The notes below the pieces were generated by a model. That model worked only from the letters and a program-made list of their open reading frames with translations. It made no database searches and had not been told where the DNA came from. Made by a program: the position numbers and the translations under genes. Source: an uncultured Pseudomonadota bacterium (GTDB taxonomy: Bacteria; Pseudomonadota; Gammaproteobacteria; Enterobacterales; Succinivibrionaceae). From it: 39,001 nucleotides of DNA. Below, piece after piece: positions 16,191 to 24,513 of the stretch (positions are counted from its first letter, which is position 1; each line of letters starts with the position of its first letter). The stretch lies in the NCBI GenBank assembly GCA_900317945.1, contig ONIT01000025.1:1-39001 (forward strand), written 5' to 3'.

Positions 16191-16403
16191 TCAATAAATA
16201 CCTCGTATATCAAATGAATCTTGCCTTATAAACACCTTCTCTTCGGCAGTCAGATCATGGCACAAGCCGCTTATTTTTAACCTAAATGCATTCTGCGTGG
16301 CAGAGTTTGGACTGTTTATGCATATTTTTCCGCCCAGTGCCCTGTAATCAAACGCTTTTTCCTTGAATCTGCTTTCTGGGCATAAGCATTTCCGAGAGAA
16401 AAT
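16191..16403 (-). other. Open fragment without a start, possible gene relic
   Basis: The minus strand is open for 70 codons and ends HDLTAEEKVFIRQDSFDIRGIY before TGA, which reads like a natural protein C-terminus. There is no ATG or convincing alternative start in this frame, and a TGA lies upstream at 16404-16406. It is most likely the tail of a lost gene. The rest of 16111-16505 shows nothing else I can support. Confidence 0.3.
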
Positions 16404-16505
16404 TCAGGTATACGGCAGGTACATGAATAATGCGCTGTGCGTGAGCCTGCCTCGGGCCGGAGTTACGGCCTGAGCAGGCTTCTCTCCGGCTGGATCAGGC
16501 TGCCT

Positions 16506-17900
16506 TTATTTCCCGCCAGCAGCGTCTCCATGTGGAGGATCTGCGGGTTTCTGTCCTTCAGCCGCATTCTTCTCCTCCCTGAGTTTTCTGTGCATGTACT
16601 TTGCCCACCTGAGCTTCTGCGCAAAGGTCTTCTCGACCCCCTCCTCGGTCGGACGGTAGTAGGAGCGGTCAATGAGGCGCTCCGGGAGGCATACGAGCCC
16701 CGTGATTTTATCCTTCGCGTCATGGGCGTACTCATAGCCCTTCCCGAACCCCAAGTCCTTCATGAGCCTGGTCGGGGCGTTCCGGATCTGCATGGGCACC
16801 GGCTCGTCAAGGTCCTTCGCCGCGTCCCTCTTCGCCCGCTCGTAGGCAAGGTATGCGGAGTTCGACTTCGGGGCCAGGGAGAGATAGATAACCGCCTCCG
16901 AGAGATGGACGGAGCACTCCGGCATGCCGATTAGCCTGCAGGCCTCGAAGGCCGCGACAGCAAGGCGCAGCGCGTTGGGATCCGCAAGCCCCACGTCCTC
17001 GGCGGCAAACCTGGTGACCCGGCGGGCGATATATATGGGATCCTCGCCTGCCTCTAGCATCCTCGCGAGCCAGTAGACCGCTGCGTCAGGATCGGAGTTT
17101 CTCATCGACTTGTGCAGCGCCGAGATGATGTTGTAGTGCTCCTCGCCGTTGCGGTCATAAAGGAGCGATTTCCTCGAGGTGCACTGCTCGATGTCCTCCT
17201 TGGTGATGACTGCCTCTCCGCCATCATCCCGCTCCGCGTTCATGGCGGCCATCTCAAGGACCGAGAGGGCGGTGCGGGCGTCGCCGTTCGAGAACACCGC
17301 GATCCTCTCAAGGAGAGCGCGGCTGCAGGAGACATGATCGTCCCTGAGCCCCTCGGGGGAGGAGAGCGCTTTCTCGAGGATGGAGACGATGTCGTCCGTC
17401 GTGAGCTGCTTGAGCACGAACACGCGGCACCTCGAGAGGAGCGCGCCGTTGACCTCGAACGAGGGGTTCTCGGTCGTGGCCCCGATGAGGATGATGCTCC
17501 CCTTCTCCACGAAGGGCAGGAAGGCGTCCTGCTGCGCCTTGTTGAAGCGGTGGATCTCGTCGACGAAGACGATGGTCCGGAATCCGGCCTCGCGCCTTTT
17601 CTCGCTCTCGCGCATCACGTCGCGGATCTCCTTTATGCCGCTCGTGACCGCAGAGAAGTTGATGAATTCGGCCTTCGTCATCCTCGCGATGATCCGGGCA
17701 AGCGTGGTCTTCCCGGTCCCGGGAGGTCCCCAGAAAATCATGGAGGGGATGCGGTCGCTCTCGATGAGCTTCCTGAGAACCATGCCTTTTCCGAGCAGGT
17801 GCTTCTGCCCGGCGTAATCATCCAAAGTCTCCGGCCTCATCCTCGAGGCGAGCGGCTCGTTCTCCCTGTTCTCGAAGAGGGACTGCTGTCCGTATTCCAT
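16506..17900 (-). CDS. rarA: Replication-associated recombination protein A (RarA/MgsA) AAA+ ATPase
   Basis: RarA acts at stalled replication forks and is related to the clamp loader. The 464-aa protein has Walker A GPPGTGKTT (58-66), Walker B VFVDEIHRF (111-119), sensor 1 GATTENPSFE, SRCRVF, and the C-terminal tetramerisation part with KSNSAYLAYERA. I chose the ATG at 17900 (MEYGQQSLFE), with GGAG and AAGGA upstream, because related proteins start there; the frame can be read back to 18020 but without support. GC-rich like the core genome, it marks the right edge of the island. It is divergent from the reductase gene. Confidence 0.95.
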   Translation of the reverse strand: MEYGQQSLFENRENEPLASRMRPETLDDYAGQKHLLGKGMVLRKLIESDRIPSMIFWGPPGTGKTTLARIIARMTKAEFINFSAVTSGIKEIRDVMRESEKRREAGFRTIVFVDEIHRFNKAQQDAFLPFVEKGSIILIGATTENPSFEVNGALLSRCRVFVLKQLTTDDIVSILEKALSSPEGLRDDHVSCSRALLERIAVFSNGDARTALSVLEMAAMNAERDDGGEAVITKEDIEQCTSRKSLLYDRNGEEHYNIISALHKSMRNSDPDAAVYWLARMLEAGEDPIYIARRVTRFAAEDVGLADPNALRLAVAAFEACRLIGMPECSVHLSEAVIYLSLAPKSNSAYLAYERAKRDAAKDLDEPVPMQIRNAPTRLMKDLGFGKGYEYAHDAKDKITGLVCLPERLIDRSYYRPTEEGVEKTFAQKLRWAKYMHRKLREEKNAAEGQKPADPPHGDAAGGK

Positions 17901-18100
17901 AGCTCCGGTCCTTAAAATCTGCTGCTGAAAAGGCGCCTCATCATTATGGCACGGCAAGCCGCGCGCGGCGCGTGCAGGGGGAGCGTCCGGGTAGACTTTC
18001 CCTCCTGCGACAGCGCTCAAGGTTATTCCGCTTTCCCATTCCTATAATCAATGGGAATTATGCTGAATCAGGGCAGCACTGCTGTTTCCCGGGAGGACAA

Positions 18101-19759
18101 ATGACGAAGACCGTGATCATAGGCGGAGTCGCGGCAGGAGCGAGCTGCGCCGCGAGGCTCAGGAGGCTTGACGAGAGCGCTGAGATAGTGATGCTCGAGA
18201 AGGGGCCTTATGTCTCGTTCGCGAACTGCGGGCTTCCGTATTTTGTGGGAGGAGTCATCAGGGATCGGTCCGATCTCAGCGTGCAGACGCCGGAGCGCCT
18301 TAAGAGCAGGTTCAGGATTGACGTGAGGACGGAGAGCGAGGCACTCTCGATTGACCGCGCGGCAAAGACCGTGAGGGTAAGGGGAGCTGACGGCAGGGAG
18401 TACGATGAGCCCTATGATCGCCTCGTCATCGCGACAGGCGCCTCTCCTATAGTTCCGGATATCCCTGGGATAAGGCTCAAAAGGGTCAGGACGCTCACGA
18501 CCGTTGACGATGCGGTGGGGCTCCGGAGCCTGGTGTCAGTCCACCGCTTCATGAGTGCCGCTGTAATAGGCGGAGGCTTCATCGGGCTGGAGGCGGCGGA
18601 GAACCTCCGGGAGGCAGGCTGCTCGGTCACTCTCATCGAGGCGTCGCCCCAGATCATGCCTCCCCTCGATCCGGAGATGGCCGAGGTGCTGACGGGAGAG
18701 CTGAGGCGGAACGGCGTTGAGCTTCTCACCGGCACTGCCGCCGAGGAGTTCCAGGAGAGGGATGACGGAGGGCTTCTCATCAGGCTCTCGGGCGGGAGAA
18801 CAGTGGAGGCGGATCTCGCCGTTCTTGCCATCGGCGTGCGGCCGAACTCCGCCATCGCGCGGGACGCAGGGCTTGAGATTGGGAAGACCGGCGGAATCGC
18901 GGTCTCGCCTGAGCTTGTGACGTCCGATCCTGACATCTACGCGGCAGGCGACGTCATTGATGTCACGGACTTCATCTCCGGGGAGAAGACCAGCATACCG
19001 CTCGCGGGGCCCGCGAACAGGCAGGGCAGGATTGCCGCAAACAACATCGCGCTCGGGAATCATGAGGCCTATAAGGGGACTCAGGGCTCCTCGGTCGCGA
19101 AGGTGTTCGGCCTCACCGCGGCCTCCACAGGAAGCTCTGAGAAGGCGCTCGTGAAACGGGGCCTTCTGAAGGGCAGGGACTATGAGTCCGTGATCATCTC
19201 GGCAGGAAGCCACGCAGGCTATTACCCGGGAGCCTCCGACATGTTCATCAAGCTCCTCTTCTCACCTGACGGGAGCAGGGTTTTCGGCGCGGAGATTGTG
19301 GGAGGCGCCGGAGTGGACAAGCGCATCGACGTCATCGCCGCGGCCATAAGGCTCCATGCGGGCGTCCGTGCTCTCGCAGAGCTGGAGCTTGCCTACGCGC
19401 CTCCCTACTCAAGCGCCAGGGATCCGGTGAACATGGCCGGGTTCACCGCCTCGAACGTCATCGACGGCCTCGTCTCGTTCGCTGCCTGGGATGAGCTCGA
19501 GAAGCACCCCGAATGCACTGTGCTTGACGTGCGTGAAAAGGGAGAGCTTGCCGAGTTCTCCTTCAGGGGCGCTGTGCATATCCCCTTCGGGAGCATCAGG
19601 GAGAGAGTCATGGAGCTCAACCCCTCAAAAACATTCATCGTCATGTGCCGGGGAGGCGTGAGGGCGTATGACTCCGCGAGGATCCTGCAGCAGAAGGGCT
19701 ATAAGGTGAAGGTCTATCCGGGCGGAACGCTCTTCTACCGCGCCGTGCACCATGTCTGA
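18101..19759 (+). CDS. CoA-disulfide reductase-type flavoprotein fused to rhodanese
   Basis: The 552-aa protein has an FAD-binding GGVAAGASCAARLRR at the N-terminus and the single redox cysteine Cys43 in SFANCGLPY, the position used by CoA-disulfide reductases. A second Rossmann motif (GGGFIGLEAAENL) binds NAD(P)H. A C-terminal rhodanese domain of about 95 residues has Cys516 in CRGGVRA. Such fusions reduce CoA disulfides, CoA persulfide or polysulfide. The ATG at 18101 has GGGAGGA five bases upstream; the frame read back to 17972 lacks a ribosome-binding site. It stands alone, divergent from rarA, and probably serves thiol or sulfane-sulfur balance. Confidence 0.92.
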   Translation: MTKTVIIGGVAAGASCAARLRRLDESAEIVMLEKGPYVSFANCGLPYFVGGVIRDRSDLSVQTPERLKSRFRIDVRTESEALSIDRAAKTVRVRGADGREYDEPYDRLVIATGASPIVPDIPGIRLKRVRTLTTVDDAVGLRSLVSVHRFMSAAVIGGGFIGLEAAENLREAGCSVTLIEASPQIMPPLDPEMAEVLTGELRRNGVELLTGTAAEEFQERDDGGLLIRLSGGRTVEADLAVLAIGVRPNSAIARDAGLEIGKTGGIAVSPELVTSDPDIYAAGDVIDVTDFISGEKTSIPLAGPANRQGRIAANNIALGNHEAYKGTQGSSVAKVFGLTAASTGSSEKALVKRGLLKGRDYESVIISAGSHAGYYPGASDMFIKLLFSPDGSRVFGAEIVGGAGVDKRIDVIAAAIRLHAGVRALAELELAYAPPYSSARDPVNMAGFTASNVIDGLVSFAAWDELEKHPECTVLDVREKGELAEFSFRGAVHIPFGSIRERVMELNPSKTFIVMCRGGVRAYDSARILQQKGYKVKVYPGGTLFYRAVHHV

Positions 19760-19816
19760 CTGAAAATGCTCCGGACGTGGTGCCGGGGCTATGCCGGATA
19801 TTAGGTCCTGTGTTCA

Positions 19817-19849
19817 GCTGCCAGGTGAGACCTGCCCGGGCCTGGCAGC
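19817..19849. terminator. Hairpin between convergent genes
   Basis: GCTGCCAGG (19817-19825) and CCTGGCAGC (19841-19849) form a perfect 9-bp stem in the 99-bp gap between two convergent genes. T-runs are weak, so it may be a bidirectional terminator of modest strength. Confidence 0.5.
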
Positions 19850-19858
19850 GCTTCCCGC

Positions 19859-20257
19859 TTATTCGCCGCGGCAGATGACGGGCCTTGCCTTCTTCGCGTC
19901 GGCGCTTCCGAGGTCCTCGGCCTTTTTCACCAGGAGGCAGCCCTCCTTCTTGTCCTGCTCTATGCCGCGCCCGGTGATTTTCATGACGCCGATGTTGAAT
20001 ACCGCGCGGGGATAGTTTTTCTCCGCGGACTTTTTATACCAGTAGTAAGCGGCGCCGTAGTCGGCTGGCACCAGGGCGCCTCCTGCGTAGATTTCGCCCA
20101 GATCGTTCGCTGCTGCCGGATCACCTGCGGCGGCCTTATCCTCAAGAGCTTTAAGATCGGGGGCCGCGGCTTTCTCCGCTTTAGAGCAGGAGGAAAGCGG
20201 CAGGGCGGCAGACAGCATAAGCGCTGCTGCCACGGCGGTTTTCTGAATATGCTTCAT
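19859..20257 (-). CDS. Sel1-repeat lipoprotein
   Basis: The 132-aa protein has a lipoprotein signal: a basic MKHIQK start, a hydrophobic stretch, and the lipobox LSSC with the lipidated Cys at 24. Two Sel1-like repeats follow (DPAAANDLGEIYAGG...YWYKKSAEKNYPRAVFNIG and GRGIEQDKKEG), a helical scaffold for protein contacts. Its ATG overlaps the stop of the XseA-like gene (ATGA), so the two are translated together. Both would sit at the inner or outer membrane, suggesting a shared complex, but that is inference. Confidence 0.8.
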   Translation of the reverse strand: MKHIQKTAVAAALMLSAALPLSSCSKAEKAAAPDLKALEDKAAAGDPAAANDLGEIYAGGALVPADYGAAYYWYKKSAEKNYPRAVFNIGVMKITGRGIEQDKKEGCLLVKKAEDLGSADAKKARPVICRGE

Positions 20258-21237
20258 TGCTGCCTCATGAGGAGCCAGACCATGACGCCAGCGAGGGCGA
20301 TGACCAGGAGTACCAGTATGGCGAGGACGATGTTCTCGACGCGGTCCTTCATGTTCGCGCGGGTCTCGCTCGAGGCGCGCCTCAGGATTGAGACGGCCTG
20401 GGTCGGGGTCGAGGCGTGGCGGGTCGCCGCAAGGTCAGTGAGGACCTGATCGCGGTTGTGTCCGACGGCGCTGATGACCGGGATGGGCGATGAGGCGACC
20501 TTCCTCACCAGCATCTCGTTGTTGAAGGCCCGGAGATCCTCCTTGGCGCCGCCTCCGCGAGTGAGGATGAGCACGTCAGCGTTATTGTCGCGGACCGCCT
20601 TGTCGATAGCCTTCGCGAGCGACTCTGCGGCACCGGAGCCCTGGACGCTCGCGGGATAGAGTATGACCCTGACCCAGGGCATGGCCGCGCGCAGCTCGCT
20701 CTCGATGTCGCCGCGCGCAGCGCCGCTCCCGCTCGTGATGATGCCGATGGCCGCGATGTGGGCAGGTATCTCTGGCTTTGACTTGACGTCAAAGACACCT
20801 TCCCTGTCGAGCCTGCTCTTGAGCTTCCTGAGGCCTGCCTCAATCTCGCTGAGGCCGATTCGGCTCATTTTTACGGCACGGAGCTCAAGTGAGCATTTGC
20901 GGATGAGGAAGGAGGGCTGTCCCTGTATGGCGACAAGGTCGCCGTTTGACGGAATGAACCCTGCCCCGGCGCAGTCGCTCGGGTACATGAAGACACGGAT
21001 GGAGGCTCTGGTGTTCTCCGGCTGGGAGTCATCCTCAAGGGTGAAGTACCAGGTGCCGCTGACTATCCTGAAGTCTGAGACGGAGCCCGTTATTCTCGAG
21101 AGGCTCCCTGCGGGCCAGAGCTTTGAGACTGCCCAGGAGGCCTTCTCCGCTATTGCTCCCACAGAGGACTGATCCATGTTCTTCCATGGAACGTCCTTCA
21201 TCTTGTCTGCCCTGTTCAGATCGTCAACCAGAGACAT
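20254..21237 (-). CDS. XseA-like exonuclease VII large-subunit relative with a membrane anchor
   Basis: The 327-aa protein has the OB-fold (about 45-125) and catalytic core of the exonuclease VII large subunit. It keeps the four residues reported as essential in E. coli XseA: Asp177 (ARGDIESE), Arg227 (TRGGGA), His260 and Asp263 (GHNRDQ). XseA is normally about 440-460 aa with a long coiled coil that binds XseB. Here that region is missing, and after RASSETRANMKDRVEN a single strongly hydrophobic helix (302-324) ends the protein. The predicted orientation is nuclease in the cytoplasm, tethered to the inner membrane. It is coupled to the Sel1 lipoprotein. The canonical xseA is presumably elsewhere; function is unknown. 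Confidence 0.85.
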   Translation of the reverse strand: MSLVDDLNRADKMKDVPWKNMDQSSVGAIAEKASWAVSKLWPAGSLSRITGSVSDFRIVSGTWYFTLEDDSQPENTRASIRVFMYPSDCAGAGFIPSNGDLVAIQGQPSFLIRKCSLELRAVKMSRIGLSEIEAGLRKLKSRLDREGVFDVKSKPEIPAHIAAIGIITSGSGAARGDIESELRAAMPWVRVILYPASVQGSGAAESLAKAIDKAVRDNNADVLILTRGGGAKEDLRAFNNEMLVRKVASSPIPVISAVGHNRDQVLTDLAATRHASTPTQAVSILRRASSETRANMKDRVENIVLAILVLLVIALAGVMVWLLMRQQ

Positions 21238-21401
21238 CTCACTCTCCGCAATTCTCCTTTAGGCTGCACGTCAGCCGTACGGTGCACTGATTATAGCCAA
21301 CGGGCGGAATAGATCCACGTGAGCGGACGGGAAATGTGAAATGGGGTAGCAATTGACGGCGCCTTAAGGCTATGCGCAGACATATGATGATGTTTCTTCC
21401 G

Positions 21402-21436
21402 AAAACAGAAAGGCCCCCGGATTTCTCCGGAGGCCC
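21402..21436 (-). terminator. Terminator of the hsp20 gene
   Basis: On the minus strand GGCCTCCGG pairs with CCGGGGGCC (one mismatch) around AGAAAT, followed by TTTCTGTTTTC. It lies 50 bp after the hsp20 stop. Confidence 0.75.
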
Positions 21437-21484
21437 GGTGTCGCCAGCCACCATTAAGTCAGGCAGAGAAGCCTGCGAAGGTTA

Positions 21485-21919
21485 TCAGTTAATCTTGATG
21501 GCAGTCGACTGCTTCTGCGGAACTTTCTTCAGGCACACGTCGAGCTCGCCGTTCGCGAAGGCTGCGCTGATGTCCGAAGGATCCGCGTCATCGAACCTGA
21601 AGCTCCTCTCGTAGGTGCCGTAGGAGCACTCCTCAACGAGGTAGCCCTTCTTCTCGTTGCCCTGCTTCTTCTCGGTGTTGTGCTCGGCCTTGATGGTCAG
21701 AACCCCGTCATCGAAGGAGAGCTTTATGTCTTCCTTCTTGACGCCCGGCATCTCGGCCTTCACCTGATAGCGGTCGCCTTTGTCCTCTACGTCAGCCTTG
21801 AAGCCTTCGTCCTCCATGTCAAAGCCGCTGAATGCTGAAATCGGGCGGCTGAAGAAGTCGAACAGGGTAGGAACTCCGAATTCTCCGCGGCAGAGTGCAT
21901 TGTTATGATTCTTTGACAT
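21485..21919 (-). CDS. Small heat shock protein, Hsp20/IbpA family
   Basis: The 144-aa protein holds an alpha-crystallin domain (about 45-140): the start YQVKAEMPGVKKEDIKLSF, then DGVLTIKAEH, YGTYERSFRF, and the end ANGELDVCLKK, where L-x-(I/V)-x-(I/V/L)-P-K would be typical. It holds unfolding proteins in a refoldable state. I chose the ATG at 21919 (GGGAGA upstream); an upstream ATG at 21991 in the same frame lies inside the likely promoter region. A sigma-32-like promoter and a strong terminator frame it as a single-gene heat-shock unit. Confidence 0.9.
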   Translation of the reverse strand: MSKNHNNALCRGEFGVPTLFDFFSRPISAFSGFDMEDEGFKADVEDKGDRYQVKAEMPGVKKEDIKLSFDDGVLTIKAEHNTEKKQGNEKKGYLVEECSYGTYERSFRFDDADPSDISAAFANGELDVCLKKVPQKQSTAIKIN

Positions 21920-21995
21920 TTTTGAAATCTCCCGGGCCTCAGGTCTCAGCCTTCGGCCCTTATCAGTTCTTGTATTATTTCCTTTGCACATTCCT

Positions 21996-22023
21996 ATATG
22001 ATGATGGCAAGGGGAAATTCAAG
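21996..22023 (-). promoter_or_regulatory. Candidate sigma-32 heat-shock promoter
   Basis: On the minus strand CTTGAAT (22017-22023) and CATCATAT (21996-22003) are 13 bp apart. The sigma-32 consensus is CTTGAAA with CCCCATNT about 13-15 bp later; the matches are 6 of 7 and 6 of 8. It lies about 80 bp upstream of the hsp20 ATG, where it is expected. Confidence 0.5.
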
Positions 22024-22165
22024 AAAAACACGGGGAAATTTTCATAAATTAAATTTACGCCTGTGGGGTTGAAATACTGAAAACTTGCCATATATACAGA
22101 TTGGATATATGTTTAATGCGGACATGCGGTGCCGGAACTTCAGTAACCTCCAGGAGAACAGGCAC

Positions 22166-22192
22166 AAAAAAAAGCCGGTCCTAAGACCGGTT
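22166..22192 (-). terminator. Terminator of the pilin gene
   Basis: On the minus strand ACCGGTC TTA GGACCGGC is followed by eight T. It lies about 30 bp after the pilin stop. Confidence 0.85.
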
Positions 22193-22220
22193 CATCTTCT
22201 TTGACAGCATTGCTGCCTGG

Positions 22221-22979
22221 TCAGCAGCCCTTGGTGAATACTTTGATGATCGGGGTTGTTTCGGTGAATCTTCCTGACACGTTTTCACCCAGCTCATGAA
22301 TTGTGCCCGATCTGTAGTAAACGCCGCAGGTTGACTTGCCGGACTCTGCCGAGTCTTTTTTGTCCTTTCCGTAATGGCTTGCTTTCTTTGCGTCAGCCGG
22401 AGCGCTTTTTGGGACAAAAACCAGACCGCCCAGCACCGTTCCTCCGGTGCTGTCCACGCGGTACACGATCCAGTCAGTCTTGTTGGCCGATGTCTCGCAC
22501 TTGTAACCGTTCTTTTCATCCGCCATCATGTTGATGTAGTCTTCGCCCTTCATGGCAACACCAAGGTCAATTGCCCCGACTATAGTCGCTTTGATGCTGT
22601 TGTTGCCGCCGCTGTAGCCTGAAATCGGATACCCTTTGTCTGTTACGCCGATCCAGCCGTTTCTTGCCTCAGCAGCATTGTACAGATCCTGTGTTTTCTT
22701 CTGCTGTTCCTCAGCTGACAGGTATTCCTCTCCGATGCACTCATCTGTCGCGCATACATAGGACGGGTTTGCCCCGTTCCTGTTGACCTTGCTTTTGGCG
22801 TAAATAGTCTGGCTTGCGGATCTTATTGCTCCGGCGAGCCCCTTGACGACTGCCGAGTTGGCATCTGAGGTGAGGTTCATGAACTTCGGGGCGGCAGTGA
22901 CGGCGAGAATGCCGAGGATGACAATGACGACGATCAGCTCAATGAGAGTGAATCCCTGCTCTTTATGGCATTCTGTCAT
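22221..22979 (-). CDS. Type IV prepilin, MSHA-like
   Basis: The 252-aa preprotein starts MTECHKEQG, then FTLIELIVVIVILGILAVTAAPKFMNL: a type III signal peptide cut after Gly9, Glu at mature position 5, and the long hydrophobic assembly helix. The AAPKF-x-NL continuation is typical of MSHA pilins of marine and gut gammaproteobacteria. The C-terminal globular part has six cysteines, including the last residue. GGGAGG and AGGAAC precede the ATG at 22979; the frame can be read back to 23078 without support. No other pilus genes are nearby, so assembly must rely on machinery elsewhere. Confidence 0.88.
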   Translation of the reverse strand: MTECHKEQGFTLIELIVVIVILGILAVTAAPKFMNLTSDANSAVVKGLAGAIRSASQTIYAKSKVNRNGANPSYVCATDECIGEEYLSAEEQQKKTQDLYNAAEARNGWIGVTDKGYPISGYSGGNNSIKATIVGAIDLGVAMKGEDYINMMADEKNGYKCETSANKTDWIVYRVDSTGGTVLGGLVFVPKSAPADAKKASHYGKDKKDSAESGKSTCGVYYRSGTIHELGENVSGRFTETTPIIKVFTKGC

Positions 22980-23225
22980 GTTCCTATGGCCTCCCGTTAA
23001 AACCGCCCTGGAAAAGAAGTGCTGCAGGCGTGTCAGCACAGATCCTCTGATTGCAGCACGCTGATGTATCGGCCTCATGCCTGAAATCTTTATATTCTGC
23101 CGGAGGTCACAGGAAAAATGACGTGATGCTGCGGGGCAGCGGAGAAAACGTCCCGCCTCTTTAATGCGGGCTCATGATGCATGGGGAAATGGGGCAGTGA
23201 TGATTTAAGCCCCGCGTGCCGCATC

Positions 23226-23624
23226 TCATGGCAGTGCGTTCTCGTCAAGGAAGTCTACAACCGGGAAAGTTCTCTCATCGCCTTTCTCTGCCTTATAGCG
23301 GAATGTCCCGACCTGCATCGCGATCTTCCCCTCGGGGACGGTGATGATCTGCTCGTCGTAAAAGCTGTTCACGCCGCCGGCGGGGAAAAGCACTGTTGTG
23401 CCGCTGTACATCACGCCGTCAGATCCATCATTCTCTGCCGCGTTCGCGAGGGCCCCTTCCTTTATTACATGGAATACTTTGAACGAGCGCGCGTCAAAGC
23501 GGTCGCCCGGCCTCTCGAGCATGAGAATGCCGCCGCGCGCCTTGCCGGAGCCTGAAAGGAGCTTCGGAGCGAAGACTATCAGCATCAGCACGATGCCAAC
23601 TATTGCGCCTAAGATGAAGACCAT
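23226..23624 (-). CDS. Small membrane-anchored protein of unknown function
   Basis: The 132-aa protein begins with one hydrophobic helix (about 2-20), then a soluble domain rich in beta strands that would face the periplasm. AAGGA lies nine bases before the ATG. Its base use matches the core genome and it is flanked by non-coding sequence. I do not recognise a family. Confidence 0.65.
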   Translation of the reverse strand: MVFILGAIVGIVLMLIVFAPKLLSGSGKARGGILMLERPGDRFDARSFKVFHVIKEGALANAAENDGSDGVMYSGTTVLFPAGGVNSFYDEQIITVPEGKIAMQVGTFRYKAEKGDERTFPVVDFLDENALP

Positions 23625-23777
23625 GGTTTTGATTCCTTATTCTGTCCGAGTGCCTGAAAACTATCATATCAGCTCAGGAAGTGTCTGTGAGATGAGGCAC
23701 TTTATGAGACGGTAACTCACTGGCGGCCTCACTGCCGCGTCACATTCCTATGATCTTTCGAGGCTGTCAGGATCAAG

Positions 23778-23809
23778 GTTTCAATCCACGCTCCTCATGC
23801 AAGGGGCGC
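23778..23809. CRISPR. Solitary type I-C-like CRISPR repeat
   Basis: The 32 bases begin GTTTCAATCCACGC, identical to the conserved end of type I-C repeats (for example in Desulfovibrio). CGCTCC and GGGGCG then form the internal stem around TCATGCAA. The final bases depart from the usual GCGAC. No second copy is found 60-75 bp to either side or elsewhere in the window, and no cas gene is present. It is best read as a relic of an array. Confidence 0.5.
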
Positions 23810-24183
23810 TGTCCGACTGTTTCAGTTCTGCGGCAGAGTTTCCGGAAGAGCTCAGCATAGCTTTCGCAGTCATGACAGGAAGAACATACCGTGTATTGCC
23901 GAAATCGAGCGGACCGCAGTTCATGGTCTGTTCATTCAATACCGACTATGATAGCTGGCACAGGTGGATCGATCAAATTTATAAACCTGTAACAATGTCA
24001 TAGTGAGTCATGCACCGTGTATTTGTTAAATCCAGTCTATTTGAAGCGGTAATGGACAGCATTGAACAAGTGGACTTTCCTCTGGCAGGCATGTAATGTT
24101 TTTGAGCATTCCGTTTTTAACTCATGAGATTGAATTGTCGTGCAAATCGGCCTGGAGATTTAATTATGACAGTTAATGTACTA

Positions 24184-24224
24184 CATTCCGAATTAAGGTA
24201 AATTTTTACTTTTTTTTCGTAATG
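24184..24224. repeat. Hairpin repeat, copy 1
   Basis: CATTCCGAATTAAGGT starts this copy, as it does copy 2 about 109 bp further on. The closing arm is TTCGTAATG, one mismatch from perfect, and the middle is a T-rich inner hairpin. Confidence 0.65.
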
Positions 24225-24292
24225 AATTAGTAGCTGGCAGATGCCTGAGGCAGAGTGTGACTTGGTGCAGAACAGAAGACCATGGGATCTTG

Positions 24293-24334
24293 CCATTCCG
24301 AATTAAGGTGATTTTTTACCTTTTTTCGGAATGG
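24293..24334. repeat. Hairpin repeat, copy 2
   Basis: CCATTCCGAA (24293-24302) and TTCGGAATGG (24325-24334) are perfect 10-bp arms. Inside them AAGGT (24305-24309) and ACCTT (24318-24322) form a second stem. Together with copy 1 it looks like a small dispersed palindromic element (REP or MITE type). Confidence 0.75.
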
Positions 24335-24485
24335 CTCCGCCTTAAGCATGTCTCAGACTGCGCGATGGCTGACCAGGTGCTCAGTGCCTCCATGAGCGGC
24401 GAGCCTCTTTGGGTAGGTGTTCCTATGCTTTGAACAAAGACATGCTGCCTTTGGAAGGCTGCCAGGAAATTGCGAGGTGGAGAAA

Positions 24486-24513
24486 CAAAAAAGCCGCGGA
24501 TTGGACGCGGCGA
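24486..24513 (-). terminator. Strong terminator with no visible gene
   Basis: On the minus strand GCCGCG TCCAATC CGCGGC is followed by TTTTTTGTTT. It would end a leftward transcript starting somewhere in 24.5-25.0 kb, where I find no supported coding gene. Confidence 0.7.

Noticed and set aside
17112-17915. 267-codon plus-strand open frame
   Set aside because: It is antisense to rarA, whose Walker motifs and length are clear.
23778-23809. Reading GGTTTCAATCC as a tRNA T-arm
   Set aside because: No acceptor, D or anticodon arms surround it, and the bases that follow fit the type I-C CRISPR stem.
23797-24003. 68-codon plus-strand frame after the CRISPR-like repeat
   Set aside because: It starts inside the repeat, has no ribosome-binding site and resembles nothing I know.
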